DNA from: Treponema sp.
GTDB lineage: Bacteria; Spirochaetota; Spirochaetia; Treponematales; Breznakiellaceae
DNA length: 64,000 nucleotides
Assembly (NCBI GenBank): GCA_031257195.1
Contig: JAIRPD010000131.1
Coordinates: 1-64,000, forward strand
Reading direction: 5' to 3'
This document shows, in pieces, positions 37,201 through 46,257 of this stretch. The position numbers were made by a program, and so were the translations under genes. The stretch's first letter is position 1. The number at the start of each line of letters is the position of its first letter. The notes under the pieces are model-generated. The model was not told the origin of the DNA. It worked only from the letters and a program-made list of their open reading frames with translations, and ran no database searches.

Positions 37201-37665
37201 GTGAATATTACAACCAAGGCCTACGGTTCCATCGAGGTCGACGAACGGCAGCGGGTACGGTTTCCCTCGGGCCTCTTTGGCTTTGAGACCCTGCGGGAGT
37301 ACGTGCTGATCGACGCGGAACGGCAGCCCTTCTACTGGCTCCAGTCGCTGGAGTCGGAGCATATCGCCTTTATCCTCATCGACCCCTTCCTTTTCCGTCC
37401 CGACTACGAGCTGGACATTGAGGACGACCTCCTGCGGGACATCGGCATATCCAACCCCGGGGAGGCGCTGGTCTTCGCCATTGTTACCATCCCCCCGGAG
37501 GGCCCCATGACGGCCAACCTCCAGGGGCCGCTGATCATCAACCGGGAGACCCGGATAGGCCGGCAGGGCATCCTGGCCGACGCCCGGTGGAAGACCAAGC
37601 ACGACATCATGGAGGAGTTGAGGCGGGCCGGCGGACCCGGCGCGCCGAGGAAGAACCCATGCTGA
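37201..37665 (+). CDS. fliW: Flagellar assembly factor FliW
   Basis: FliW binds cytoplasmic flagellin and, when free, binds CsrA and relieves its repression of flagellin mRNA. The 154-residue protein shows the family pattern: '[18 protein letters not shown]', '[20 protein letters not shown]' and '[13 protein letters not shown]'. The start is a GTG with AGGAG upstream. The stop overlaps csrA by 7 bases, the classic arrangement of the FliW-CsrA switch. Confidence 0.95.
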   Translation: MNITTKAYGSIEVDERQRVRFPSGLFGFETLREYVLIDAERQPFYWLQSLESEHIAFILIDPFLFRPDYELDIEDDLLRDIGISNPGEALVFAIVTIPPEGPMTANLQGPLIINRETRIGRQGILADARWKTKHDIMEELRRAGGPGAPRKNPC

Positions 37666-37892
37666 TACTTTCCCGGAAGGTTAACGAAAAGATAATGATC
37701 GGGGAGGAGATTTCCGTCTCCGTCATCGAGATCCGGGGAGATCAGGTTCGGATTGGGGTGGACGCCCCCAAGACGGTTAAGGTGTTCCGGCGGGAGGTAT
37801 TTGACGCCATCCGGGCGGAAAACAAGGCCGCCGCCCAGTCCGCCCCGGTGTTCCCCGAGTTTGACTTTGGGGCGGAACGGCGGCCGCTGTAG
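37659..37892 (+). CDS. csrA: Carbon storage regulator CsrA, translational repressor
   Basis: CsrA binds GGA motifs in mRNA leaders and is antagonised by FliW. The 77-residue protein has the canonical start [18 protein letters not shown] and the RNA-binding '[18 protein letters not shown]'. A short acidic-aromatic tail ([13 protein letters not shown]) is extra. The flaB leaders at 44.9 and 46.1 kb contain AAGGAGG sites that are plausible targets. Confidence 0.96.
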   Translation: MLILSRKVNEKIMIGEEISVSVIEIRGDQVRIGVDAPKTVKVFRREVFDAIRAENKAAAQSAPVFPEFDFGAERRPL

Positions 37893-37998
37893 CCCGGCGG
37901 AAACCCCGGGGGCCGCGCCGGGGGGCGCGGGCTGGGGAGGCCCCGTCCGGGACTTTTTCCCGCCGCCGCCGGTTTCCCCAAACCGCCGGGTACCCCGC

Positions 37999-38700
37999 TC
38001 AGGCCGCGCCCGGGGGGCCGTTCAATTCCGCGTCGCTTTTTCGCAGGTACAGGGGCCCCCGGGCCGTGCAATCACGGATAACCGCTTGTTCCGCCAGGGT
38101 TAACAGTTCCATCCCCCGGGCCCGCGCGTGGGCGGGGTCCAGGGCCAGACCGGGAAAACGGGGGGCCAGGAGGGGAAAGAGCGGGCCCGCCCCGGGCCCG
38201 GTCAGGAGGGGTCCGGCCCCGCCGGGAGCCGCCGGCCCGGCCCGGTCCGCCAGGGCGGCGGCCAGGGCCGCCGCCAGCGCGTTGGGGCCGGCGTCCATAT
38301 AGGGACTTATCCGTTCCCCCCCCCAATACAGGGCGGCGAAGAAGGCGTTTTTTTTCGCGTCCATCACGGGCATAACCGGGCCCGGCCAAAACGACAGGGG
38401 GGCCGCCGCGCAGTCCAGGGTGGGGACGGGGATGAGGGGGATTCCCCGGGCCAGGGCCAGCCCCTTGGCGGCGGCGAAGCCTATGCGGAGGCCCGTAAAG
38501 GAACCGGGGCCTTCCATGCAGGCCGCCGCGGACAGATCTTCCTTGGAAAGGCCCGCCAGCCGCGTCAGGGCCTCCGCGGCGTCCATGATCAGCTCCGAAT
38601 GTTTTTGGCCCCCCCCGATTTCCAGGAAGTAACGCCGTTCCCCCGCCTTGAGGGCCAGGGAAAAAACATCCGCCGCGGTGTCAAAGGCGATGATATTCAC
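37999..38700 (-). CDS. tsaB: tRNA threonylcarbamoyladenosine biosynthesis protein TsaB
   Basis: TsaB is the scaffold partner of TsaD in making t6A37 on ANN-decoding tRNAs. The roughly 233-residue protein begins 'NIIAFDTAADVFSLAL' and has 'QKHSELIMDAAEALTRLAGL' and the family hallmark 'GPGSFTGLRIGFAAAKGLA'. I use the GTG at 38700, behind GGGAGGG; upstream in-frame codons read as Gly/Pro-rich tsaE antisense-like sequence. The GTGA overlap with the tsaE stop means coupled translation. Confidence 0.92.
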   Translation of the reverse strand: MNIIAFDTAADVFSLALKAGERRYFLEIGGGQKHSELIMDAAEALTRLAGLSKEDLSAAACMEGPGSFTGLRIGFAAAKGLALARGIPLIPVPTLDCAAAPLSFWPGPVMPVMDAKKNAFFAALYWGGERISPYMDAGPNALAAALAAALADRAGPAAPGGAGPLLTGPGAGPLFPLLAPRFPGLALDPAHARARGMELLTLAEQAVIRDCTARGPLYLRKSDAELNGPPGAA

Positions 38701-39161
38701 GCCCCTCCCTCCCGGGGGGAACCGGTCCCCGCCAGGCGGCGGATCCGGCGTTTTCCCCCCTCCAGGATCGTTATTTCCACCCGGAGGGTGTCCTCCGGCA
38801 GGGACCGGAGCCGCTCGGCCCACTCAATCACGCATATTCCCCGGCCGTAGAGCGGTTCCTCCCCCCCCAGGAGGGCGAATTCCTCGTCCCCCCCCAGGCG
38901 GTAGGCGTCCATGTGGTAGAAGGGGCAGATTCCCTCGTATTCACTGATGATTGTGTAGGTGGGGCTGGTTACTTCCTCCCGGACCCCCAGGGCTTTGGCG
39001 ATTCCCTTGGCGAACACCGTTTTCCCCGCCCCCAGGTTTCCCCCCAGGGCCACCACGCTTCCCGGTTGAAGCCGCCGGCCCGTTTCCTCGCCTATCCGCG
39101 CGGTTTCTTCCGGGGAGGAGGAAAGGAATTCCTCCTCAGCCGGGAAGTCCACCCTTCTCAT
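38697..39161 (-). CDS. tsaE: tRNA threonylcarbamoyladenosine biosynthesis ATPase TsaE
   Basis: TsaE is the small ATPase of the t6A complex. The 154-residue protein has Walker A 'GNLGAGKTVFAKGIA', 'EEVTSPTYTIISEYEG', and 'FYHMDAYRLGG' followed by 'VIEWAERL', all typical. It overlaps the upstream small gene by 26 bases and tsaB by 4. Confidence 0.94.
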   Translation of the reverse strand: MRRVDFPAEEEFLSSSPEETARIGEETGRRLQPGSVVALGGNLGAGKTVFAKGIAKALGVREEVTSPTYTIISEYEGICPFYHMDAYRLGGDEEFALLGGEEPLYGRGICVIEWAERLRSLPEDTLRVEITILEGGKRRIRRLAGTGSPREGGA

Positions 39162-39399
39162 CCATGACAGCGATATACTTTTTTACTTCCCGGCGAAGGG
39201 GGAGCAGGGGGTAATCCACGGGTCCTATGTTGTCGATGATTACCTCGTTGATCCCCGTGGGCTTGGTTTCCACGGTAAAATCTACCTGGCTTTCCACGGT
39301 TTTTGTGATCAGGTCTATGACTAAAACGCCGGAAAAAAGGCGGCGGTAATAAATGGGAACATCCTTTCTGATAAGATTTTTTATCGCCGTTACTCTCAT
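39136..39399 (-). CDS. Small conserved-looking protein, function unknown
   Basis: The 87-residue protein is basic at its start (MRVTAIKNLIRKDVPIYYRR), then has a beta-rich centre (VLVIDLITKTVESQVDFTVE) and a charged C-terminal helix (LRREVKKYIAVMDEKG). No signal peptide or membrane helix. I do not recognise a family. It overlaps tsaE, so it is likely translated from the same message. Confidence 0.6.
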   Translation of the reverse strand: MRVTAIKNLIRKDVPIYYRRLFSGVLVIDLITKTVESQVDFTVETKPTGINEVIIDNIGPVDYPLLPLRREVKKYIAVMDEKGGLPG

Positions 39400-39431
39400 A
39401 CGTTTATTTTATCCTTTTTTATACAGCCCGG

Positions 39432-40547
39432 TCAATCGTTGGCGTATTCGAACACCAGTGAGTTGATGGTGTTCATCGCCTTCCGGGGTACTTTGATAAA
39501 TTTTACATGCATGACGGCCCCCGCCGCCCCGCCGCGGTTTATCCTTAAAATCTGGCCCAGGACCGCCACGGGCGGGGCGTTGGGGGAACAGTCAAAGTCT
39601 ATCTTTAGCCGGGACCCCGCGGGAATGGAAGCCTGGGTTTTAATGGCGCAGCCCCCGATGGAAATATCGGTAACCGCGCCGGGCATCCGCTTGCTCTCCA
39701 CGATCATTTTTGGGGGCCGCTTTTTCTTTTTTTTGTTACCGGCCTCCTCCACGCGGATCAGGCGGCAGGTACAGGAAAAGGCCGCCGGGGTCCGTTTGAA
39801 CCGCCGGTGGGTCATGGTCTTGGCCTGGGGGGTATGGGAAAGCCGCAGGGCCGGGCCAAAGGAGGTGTCCTCCGGGCCCAGTATCTGGCTGTCGTAGGAA
39901 AAGCCCTTGTTGGTTTTGGTAAAAAAGGCCAGGTTCACCCTGGTTCCCTGGGAAAAGTTGAGCGGGGTTCCCCCGGCGTCCCGGGGGCGGTCCACCAGGA
40001 CGCTGTCCCCCTTGGCGCTGATTACCTTTACCGGGTAGGTTTCCCGGTTAACCGTTAAGACCGCCGCCATGTTGGCGGCGATTTGCCGGGTTGAGGAGGC
40101 GGGGGGGCTGGTGTTGTGGCGCAGATCGATGGTGTTCCGCACGGAAAAAAGCATGGACAGTTTTCGCTGGATTTCTTCCTCCGGGAGGGTGTTCTGTTCC
40201 CGTATCATTTTATAGGCCCGCTTAAAATGCTTGTCCAACGCCGCGGGGTCGGCCGCCACCCGCCCGGGATCGGTAACGCCGTCGTTTTTAAACACATACT
40301 CCAGTATCTTCGCCTGGGCCCAGGTAAGGCCATAGGCCCTGGCTGTCCGGTAGAGGGCGAAGGTGGAAAAGCGCCCGAGGCCGGTTCCTTCGCCCCGGGA
40401 ACCCTTTTTGCCGAATCCGCCGGTAAGCGCTTTGATCACCAGGCCGGTAAGCAGTACGCCCCCCGCCCCCGCGAGGAGCAGCGTTACCGCGAAGGGATCG
40501 TCTTCCTTGAAGTACCGGGTCTGTTCCTGAAGCAAAAACAGCGGCAT
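39432..40547 (-). CDS. PilZ domain protein, likely c-di-GMP receptor for motility
   Basis: The 371-residue protein has a membrane helix near the N-terminus (AVTLLLAGAGGVLLTGLVI) and an alpha-helical middle. The C-terminal PilZ domain is marked by the RxxxR motif 'RRFKR' and the D-x-S-x2-G motif 'TDISIGG', the residues that bind c-di-GMP. A stretch of five Lys (NKKKKKRPP) lies inside the domain. It lies in the fliD-flaG-flaB cluster, so it may adjust flagellar output in response to c-di-GMP. The effector partner is unknown. Confidence 0.85.
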   Translation of the reverse strand: MPLFLLQEQTRYFKEDDPFAVTLLLAGAGGVLLTGLVIKALTGGFGKKGSRGEGTGLGRFSTFALYRTARAYGLTWAQAKILEYVFKNDGVTDPGRVAADPAALDKHFKRAYKMIREQNTLPEEEIQRKLSMLFSVRNTIDLRHNTSPPASSTRQIAANMAAVLTVNRETYPVKVISAKGDSVLVDRPRDAGGTPLNFSQGTRVNLAFFTKTNKGFSYDSQILGPEDTSFGPALRLSHTPQAKTMTHRRFKRTPAAFSCTCRLIRVEEAGNKKKKKRPPKMIVESKRMPGAVTDISIGGCAIKTQASIPAGSRLKIDFDCSPNAPPVAVLGQILRINRGGAAGAVMHVKFIKVPRKAMNTINSLVFEYAND

Positions 40548-40548
40548 C

Positions 40549-41385
40549 CTAGATTTCCCCCGCCGGCGCTAGGTCCCCTAAAGCGGAACCAATACGGAGC
40601 AGCCTGGGGGCGAGTTCGTATTCCGCCAGATCCCCCACCAGAACGGTATCCTTGCTCTCGTAGGCGCTGTACAGTTCTTTAAGGGCGGCGCTGAATTCCT
40701 CGATGTAATCCTTGAGGTTTATCGTTTCGGGGGAGAGTTCCACCGTTTCCAGGCCTATTCCATAGTGTTTAAAAAGGAAGATCAGCCGGTAGATCTTTTC
40801 CGTCAGGGCGGAAAAGAGGGTAATGGTCTCCGCCGCCCGGACATCTTTGCCGGTCTGCGTGTCCAGGGGCAGATCTTCCAGCCTTCGCGCGGTTTCCCTG
40901 ATCATCCCCTGGGAATCGGCGAGTTCCCGGAAGGGGTTTTTTATTTCCCGGATCCGCTCGGCGATAAGCGAAAGGGTTCCCCCGGGGGGAAAAGAACCTT
41001 CCAGGGTTTTGACCGCCGTATCGTAAAGTTCCGGCGCGTTATGGCCAAGAAAAAGAGCGGCGGGGCTTTCTTTCCAGGCCTGAACCCGGTCTTCCGCCGC
41101 CGTCCCGCCGGGCTCCTCCAGCTCATCCCTGAGTTCCTCCAGGGCCTCCAGCGTAAGTTCCGCCCAGCCGGAGGTTTTAAGATCCACCGTCCCTATGGTT
41201 TCCAGGGAAAGCGAGAAGGCCTCTTCCATGGAATGGGCCCCGTAGGTTTTTCCGTCCACTTCCAGGCCGCTGAGGAAAAGGCCCGATCCCGCCAGCCAGT
41301 TGTCAACCCCCGCCAGGACTTCCCCCAGGGTTTTTTCCGCCTCCAGGGTAATATCCGCCGTTTTGCCGTTTATGCTTATATCCAT
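40549..41385 (-). CDS. Flagellar-cluster protein of unknown function
   Basis: The 278-residue acidic protein has no signal peptide or membrane helix. The first 50 residues look beta-rich (ISINGKTADITLEAEKTLGE, then LSGLEVDGKTYG); the rest is helical with repeated Leu/Glu heptad-like stretches (LTLEALEELRDELEE). I do not recognise a family. It lies directly after fliD with 2 bases between genes, a place where fliS is often found, and before the PilZ gene. A role as a secretion chaperone or regulator is possible but not shown. Confidence 0.65.
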   Translation of the reverse strand: MDISINGKTADITLEAEKTLGEVLAGVDNWLAGSGLFLSGLEVDGKTYGAHSMEEAFSLSLETIGTVDLKTSGWAELTLEALEELRDELEEPGGTAAEDRVQAWKESPAALFLGHNAPELYDTAVKTLEGSFPPGGTLSLIAERIREIKNPFRELADSQGMIRETARRLEDLPLDTQTGKDVRAAETITLFSALTEKIYRLIFLFKHYGIGLETVELSPETINLKDYIEEFSAALKELYSAYESKDTVLVGDLAEYELAPRLLRIGSALGDLAPAGEI

Positions 41386-41387
41386 GA

Positions 41388-43415
41388 CTACCGGTTATTG
41401 TTTATCGAGTTGGCCTGGCGGCTAAAGTTATCCAGGCTGGTTCCCATCCGTTCCATCCGGTTGTAGGCGCCCTCCATCTGCCCGTACTGGCGTTTGAGGG
41501 ATTCCTCTTTGGCCGCCAGCTGCCTGTCCAGGGTCGCCACCCGGCGCTGTTCCTGGCTGATCTTGGAATCCAGGGTTCCGGTTTTCAGGGAAACCACGCC
41601 CCCGGTTTCCACATAGGGTTTGGAAAGGACTTCCACGGCGTAGGCTATACCCGCGTCCACAATCAGATCCCCATCGGTGTCGGAGCCAAAGAGATCCCGG
41701 ATCGCGGGAAGGTTTTTCCGCAGGGCCTCGTCCAGAACCTTTTCGTCTATTTCCAGATAGCCCCGAAGCCGGGAAGGATCGTAGCCGGCGCTGGCCCCGG
41801 AACGGCGCACGTCGGTACCAATGCCTATCTGGGCAAGCAGGGACAATTCCTGTTCCGCCTGGGTAGGGTAGGGGGCGGTAACCGCCTGCTGGAGGCCGTT
41901 TTTTAGCTGGTTGAGCATGGCGTCCCCGGAAAAAACCCCCATCCGTTTTTGCAGTTCCTTCTGCTCCTCCGGGGTCATGTAGGTAAGCTCCCGGATGATC
42001 CGCTCGTCGTTCCGGGTGATCACGTTCAGTTCCGCCATCATCCGGTTATAGTTTCCCACCATGGTGATGATCGACTCCTTCACCGCGTCCCGGTTAGGCT
42101 CCACCTTCAGGCTCACCGGGGTGTCCGAGGGGGCCCGGGCGGTTACCGTTACCCCGGGGATCAGATCCTCTATGTCATTGGAGGGCCGGGTGATCTCAAC
42201 GCCGTCCATTACCACCACGGCGTCCTGGGCGGTGGACAGGGCGTTGCTGGGCTTAAAATCCGGTTTGGGAGGGGGGGGATTGGGGTTAAAAACCGTTACA
42301 TTCCGAATGGTAAGGTCCCGGTGGGTGTTGTTGTTTTCCAGATCCAGGGAGGCCACATTTTTGCCCCCAAAGTCGTCCAGGTTGATCCGCTGGGGGATAA
42401 ACCCCGACGAATCCCGCACCACCGGCAAGGCGGCGGAGGTTCCGTCGGTAAAGGTCAGGGAAAGCATGGCCGGATCGTCCACCAGCGCCTGGGGAGGGGG
42501 GGCCTCCCACTGGGGTATGGGCACGGAGGAGGCGTCGTTTTCTATGGTGATCCCCCGGTAGCTTACCGAACCGGCGCCGGGTATGGACGGCCCCGGGGGG
42601 GCTTCCTCCGCCGCCGTTTCCTGGGGAGGGGTAACCCTGGTGGCGGTCTCAAAGGTTAAGACAACCCCCTTTTCCCCGCTTAAATCCCGGGCGGTTTCGT
42701 CAAAGGCGATGGCGGTTTTATCCCCCGCCGCCACGGTCAAGGGTTCTTCCTTAACGGCCACCCTGTCGGGCAGGGGAGGGGTTTCCGGGGTTTCGGGGCT
42801 TTCTTTTTTCCCCAGCCCCAACGCCTGGGCCAGGTCCGCCGCCGCGGCGGAAAAGGAAAGCCGGTTTTCCGCCCCCGTTACCAGGGATTCCACCAGCAGG
42901 GACTGGGCCCCCGATTGGACATTGACAACACTGGCCCGCAGCTTATCCCGCCCCCGGCGGCTTACCATTTCCGCGAAATCCTTAAGGCTCCCCCCCCGGT
43001 AATTGAGGCTTATCTCGTCCTTGCCAACGGTAAACGTATAGGTTCCCGCCGGAACCTTGTAGGCGTTGTCCTGGGAATCGGAAAGAAACCGGTCCGCCTT
43101 GGCGATCTGTTTAACGGTAAAGGTCCGTTCTTGTTCCACCGCCTGCCTTGAGGCGGAGGCGGTAAGCACCGACTCGTCGGAGGAACTGGCTATCCGCTCG
43201 CTAAAGGGGTTTTGAAAAGAGTAGAGAGAACGGGCGCTTTCCCGGAGGGTGGTGATCCGCCGGCCAATTTCCTGCCAGTAGCCCTTTTCCGTCTGCAGGG
43301 TTTCTATCTGTTTTTCCGCGCGATCCCGAGGTACCCGCTCGACCTTCATCAGGTCTTGAATGATCCCCTCGGTGTTTAACCGGCTTTTTACCCCGGGAAT
43401 ATAGATATCAGACAT
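41388..43415 (-). CDS. fliD: Flagellar filament cap protein
   Basis: FliD forms the cap at the filament tip where flagellin folds. The protein (about 675 residues) starts 'MSDIYIPGVKSRLNTEGIIQ' and contains 'DLMKVERVPRDRAEKQIETL', the usual N-terminal coiled-coil, with the matching C-terminal coiled-coil 'LDRQLAAKEESLKRQYGQME' near the end. The centre has Pro-rich loops and is longer than in short FliD proteins. The ATG at 43415 gives the family start; the frame extends eight residues further up. Confidence 0.94.
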   Translation of the reverse strand: MSDIYIPGVKSRLNTEGIIQDLMKVERVPRDRAEKQIETLQTEKGYWQEIGRRITTLRESARSLYSFQNPFSERIASSSDESVLTASASRQAVEQERTFTVKQIAKADRFLSDSQDNAYKVPAGTYTFTVGKDEISLNYRGGSLKDFAEMVSRRGRDKLRASVVNVQSGAQSLLVESLVTGAENRLSFSAAAADLAQALGLGKKESPETPETPPLPDRVAVKEEPLTVAAGDKTAIAFDETARDLSGEKGVVLTFETATRVTPPQETAAEEAPPGPSIPGAGSVSYRGITIENDASSVPIPQWEAPPPQALVDDPAMLSLTFTDGTSAALPVVRDSSGFIPQRINLDDFGGKNVASLDLENNNTHRDLTIRNVTVFNPNPPPPKPDFKPSNALSTAQDAVVVMDGVEITRPSNDIEDLIPGVTVTARAPSDTPVSLKVEPNRDAVKESIITMVGNYNRMMAELNVITRNDERIIRELTYMTPEEQKELQKRMGVFSGDAMLNQLKNGLQQAVTAPYPTQAEQELSLLAQIGIGTDVRRSGASAGYDPSRLRGYLEIDEKVLDEALRKNLPAIRDLFGSDTDGDLIVDAGIAYAVEVLSKPYVETGGVVSLKTGTLDSKISQEQRRVATLDRQLAAKEESLKRQYGQMEGAYNRMERMGTSLDNFSRQANSINNNR

Positions 43416-43452
43416 AACCCTCCCTCCCCGGTCCCACACGCCGCGGGCTGTC

Positions 43453-43812
43453 TTATATCCGCTCGTCCAACAGGAAGCCTATCATCTCCTTGAGCCGGGC
43501 GTGAAGTCTTTGCAGCTCCTCAGGCGGAAGGACCTTAATCACCTTATCGGTTTCCGGGTCTATAACCTTTACGGTAATATCGTGCGACTGATGGTTGACC
43601 TCAAATTTGAGTTTTTTGTTAAAGGCAATGCTTACCTTCTCCAGATCCGCCATGATATTGGCGGGAAGCTCTTTACGGTTTCCAGGCAAAGCGGCCTGAA
43701 CCCGTTCCAGTACGGCGGCCCTTTCCGCGGACCGGAACCGCTCGGGAATCCTTTCCTGGGGGAGTTCCTGCCGCGGAAATCCATTTCCGGCGACGGCAAA
43801 TTGAATACCCAT
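43453..43812 (-). CDS. flaG: FlaG family flagellar protein
   Basis: The 119-residue protein has the FlaG domain: 'VSIAFNKKLKFEVNHQSHDI', then 'VKVIDPETDKVIKVLPPEEL'. FlaG affects filament length, and the gene is commonly next to fliD and flagellin genes, as here. A GGAGGTGGAG lies before the ATG. Two stable hairpins lie in its leader (43835-43878). Confidence 0.9.
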   Translation of the reverse strand: MGIQFAVAGNGFPRQELPQERIPERFRSAERAAVLERVQAALPGNRKELPANIMADLEKVSIAFNKKLKFEVNHQSHDITVKVIDPETDKVIKVLPPEELQRLHARLKEMIGFLLDERI

Positions 43813-43834
43813 AGTACTCCACCTCCATAATAAA

Positions 43835-43878
43835 GGGACTAAAAGTCCCCCTCTGAAGGCCCCTCTAAGGGGACCTTC
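43835..43878 (-). other. Two hairpins in the flaG leader
   Basis: GGGACT/AGTCCC at 43835-43849 and GAAGG-CCCC/GGGG-CCTTC at 43855-43878 (bulged by one base) form two neighbouring stems between the flaB stop and flaG. They may stop part of the flagellin transcripts or protect mRNA ends. Confidence 0.5.
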
Positions 43879-44023
43879 CCTGTTAAAAGAAGGGCGGGAG
43901 AGGGCGCGATCTCCCCCGCCCCGTCATGAAACGAGCCTTAGGCCCCCGGGATCTCAGGTCCCGTTGTTTCAAAAGACGACGTCCAGAAGCCTCTTGAAAC
44001 CATGAACTTCAGGCTTAACAAAA

Positions 44024-44878
44024 TTAACCGAGCAGCTGTAGTACCGACTGGGTCCTCATGTTGGCCTGGGCCAGCATGGCGGTCCCCGCCTGGGTCAGAA
44101 TACTGTCCCTGGTGTAATTTACCATCTCCGAAGCCATATTGGCGTCCCGGATTCGGGATTCGGCGGCTTGAAGATTTTCCGCGGCGATGGCCACCCCTTC
44201 GGAGGCCATCTCAAAACGGTTTTGATAAGCGCCAAGATCCGCCCGCTGTTTGGAAACCGTTTTCAAGGCCCCGTCCAGCATCCCAATGGCCTGATTGGCC
44301 GATTCGGGGGTGGCGATGGATATGCTCCCGGTCTCCCCCTGGGCGTTCTGCAAACCAAGGGCAGTGGCGGTCATGGTACCGATAAAGACCTGTTCATTCT
44401 GGTCCATATTGGCCCCAACCTGAAACTGCATTATCCGGTTGGCGGCGGAATTCTGGGCGAAAGCCCCGGTTAGAAGGTTCATCCCGTTAAATTGAGCGTG
44501 ACTCGCTATACGATTCACCTCGTCAACTAACTGGGAAACCTCCACCTGAATCTGCATCCGGTCCTCATCGGTATAGATCCCGTTGGCGGACTGTACCGAC
44601 AATTCCCTCAGGCGGCCCAGAATATCCTGGGTTTCCTGAAGATAACCTTCAGTAGCCTGGATAAAAGACACACCGTTTTGGATGTTCCGTTCCGCCTGAT
44701 TCAGCCCCCGGATCTGGCTCCGCATTTTTTCGGAAACCGCGAGCCCGGAAGCGTCGTCCCCCGCCCGGTTAACCCGTAAGCCGGAGCTAAGCTTTTCAAT
44801 ACTCTTAGCCACATCGGCGTTGGTCACACCCAGTTGGCGGTTGGCGAACATGGCGCTCATGTTGTGATTAATAATCAT
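44024..44878 (-). CDS. flaB: Core flagellin FlaB (second copy)
   Basis: The 284-residue protein is a short flagellin made only of D0/D1: N-terminus '[20 protein letters not shown]', then '[20 protein letters not shown]' and the C-terminus '[20 protein letters not shown]'. No D2/D3 domains. In spirochaetes this forms the periplasmic filament core. AAGGAGGG lies 6 bases before the ATG and is a likely CsrA target. It is very similar to the flaB copy upstream (45207-46067); no sigma-28 promoter is seen directly in front of it, so it may depend on read-through. Confidence 0.95.
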   Translation of the reverse strand: MIINHNMSAMFANRQLGVTNADVAKSIEKLSSGLRVNRAGDDASGLAVSEKMRSQIRGLNQAERNIQNGVSFIQATEGYLQETQDILGRLRELSVQSANGIYTDEDRMQIQVEVSQLVDEVNRIASHAQFNGMNLLTGAFAQNSAANRIMQFQVGANMDQNEQVFIGTMTATALGLQNAQGETGSISIATPESANQAIGMLDGALKTVSKQRADLGAYQNRFEMASEGVAIAAENLQAAESRIRDANMASEMVNYTRDSILTQAGTAMLAQANMRTQSVLQLLG

Positions 44879-45206
44879 CTATAACCCTCCTTGAGTTGAT
44901 AACTCCGGCAGTCCATGCCGAAGCCGTTCCACACGGGGGGGGAAGGGCGGAACGCTCGCGCCGATCCCGTCCGTAACCCCTGAACAGAACGAGTCCGCCG
45001 CCCGGGGGAGGCCGCCTCGTACCGCCGTACTCAACCCCAGCGGACCCGCCTGGACGGGTCCGGCCCGCGAACGGGTCTGGGTATTTGTCAAAGAACAATG
45101 GCCGCCGTTTACGGCGCCCGGGTATTTCCCAAGGAATACCCTTTTAGGGAAAGGCCCCGGGGGTCAAACCCCCAGGGTAACTTTCCCCAACTTTTACAAT
45201 ACTACT
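44879..45206. other. Intergenic stretch between the two flaB genes
   Basis: 328 bases. Near the upstream flaB stop there is a GC stem (CCCTGGGGG / CCCCCGGGG) and the inverted pair GGGTATTCC / GGAATACCC (45121-45144). A TTGACA is present on the minus strand, but no matching -10 element. No gene is seen. Confidence 0.5.
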
Positions 45207-46067
45207 TTATTGTAAAAGTTGCAAGACCGATGAGGCCCGCTGGTTAGCCTGAGCCAGCATGGCGGTCCCCGCGTTAACCAGGATCTGGTTTGTTACGTAC
45301 CGGACTGTCTGGTCGGCCATGTTGGTATCCCGAATCCGGGATTCAGAGGCCTGCATGTTCTCCGCGCCAATGTCCAATCCCCGAACGGCGTGTTCCAGCC
45401 GGTTCTGGTAAGCCCCCAGGTCGGCCCGCTGTTTGTTGATCTTTTTTAGGGCCTCGTCCAGCGCGCCGATGGCCTGATTGGCCCCCTCGGGATCCCCCAT
45501 GTTGATAAACTCGTTGTTACCCCCGTTCCGGATCCCCAGCGCCTGGCTGGTCATGGTACCGACATACACCTGTTCCCGCTGATCCATGTTGGCGCCGATG
45601 TGGAACCACATGGAACCGGTGGTTACGTTGTCCCCCGTGGCGGCGGCGAAGCGGCCGGTAAGCAGGTTCATGCCGTTAAATTGGGCATGACTGGCGATCC
45701 GGTCCACCTCGTCCACCAGCTGGGAAATTTCCACCTGGATGTACATCCGGTCTTCCTCGGTGTAGATTCCGTTGGCGGCCTGGACGGACAGTTCCCTCAT
45801 TCGCTGAACGATGTCCTGGGTTTCCTGCAGATAGCCTTCAGTTACCTGGATAAAGGAAATGCCGTTGGCCGCGTTCTGGGAGGCCTGGTTCAGCCCCCGG
45901 ATTTGGCTTCGCAGTTTTTCCGATACCGCGAGCCCGGAAGCGTCGTCTCCCGCCCGGTTGATCCGAAGGCCCGAAGAAAGCTTTTCCATGTCCTTCGCGA
46001 TGTTCTCGTTAGTTACCTTAAGAGAACGGTCGGCGAACATGGCGCTCAAATTGTGGTTGATGATCAT
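45207..46067 (-). CDS. flaB: Core flagellin FlaB (first copy)
   Basis: The 286-residue flagellin begins '[20 protein letters not shown]' and shares long runs with the second copy, for example '[20 protein letters not shown]' and '[18 protein letters not shown]'. It forms part of the filament core and probably assembles with the other FlaB. The middle ([20 protein letters not shown]) differs most. AAGGAGG lies 6 bases before the ATG. A sigma-28 promoter lies 145 bases upstream. Confidence 0.95.
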   Translation of the reverse strand: MIINHNLSAMFADRSLKVTNENIAKDMEKLSSGLRINRAGDDASGLAVSEKLRSQIRGLNQASQNAANGISFIQVTEGYLQETQDIVQRMRELSVQAANGIYTEEDRMYIQVEISQLVDEVDRIASHAQFNGMNLLTGRFAAATGDNVTTGSMWFHIGANMDQREQVYVGTMTSQALGIRNGGNNEFINMGDPEGANQAIGALDEALKKINKQRADLGAYQNRLEHAVRGLDIGAENMQASESRIRDTNMADQTVRYVTNQILVNAGTAMLAQANQRASSVLQLLQ

Positions 46068-46211
46068 CTCATCCTCCTTGAAAGTTCTTAAAAAGACATC
46101 CTTGTCTTTTCCGGCTTAAGTTTTTTTTCCGTAAACCGATATTCGTAAGGAGAACGAAAAGCGGCTTACTACCCTTCCGCGGACAGGGCAAAAAAAACTT
46201 TTCCACTTCTT

Positions 46212-46238
46212 ATATCGGTACTTTCCGGCTGGAACTTA
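46212..46238 (-). promoter_or_regulatory. Sigma-28 (FliA) promoter of flaB
   Basis: On the minus strand TAAGTTCC (46238-46231), exactly 11 bases, then ACCGATAT (46219-46212). Fits TAAAGTTT-N11-GCCGATAA with few mismatches. The leader of about 140 bases leaves room for CsrA control. Confidence 0.7.
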
Positions 46239-46257
46239 AGGAAAAACGGTTTTTCCC

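Noticed and set aside
44879-45206. Sigma-28 promoter for the second flaB
   Set aside because: No CCGATA-type -10 element on the minus strand at the right place; a TTGACA there has no matching -10.
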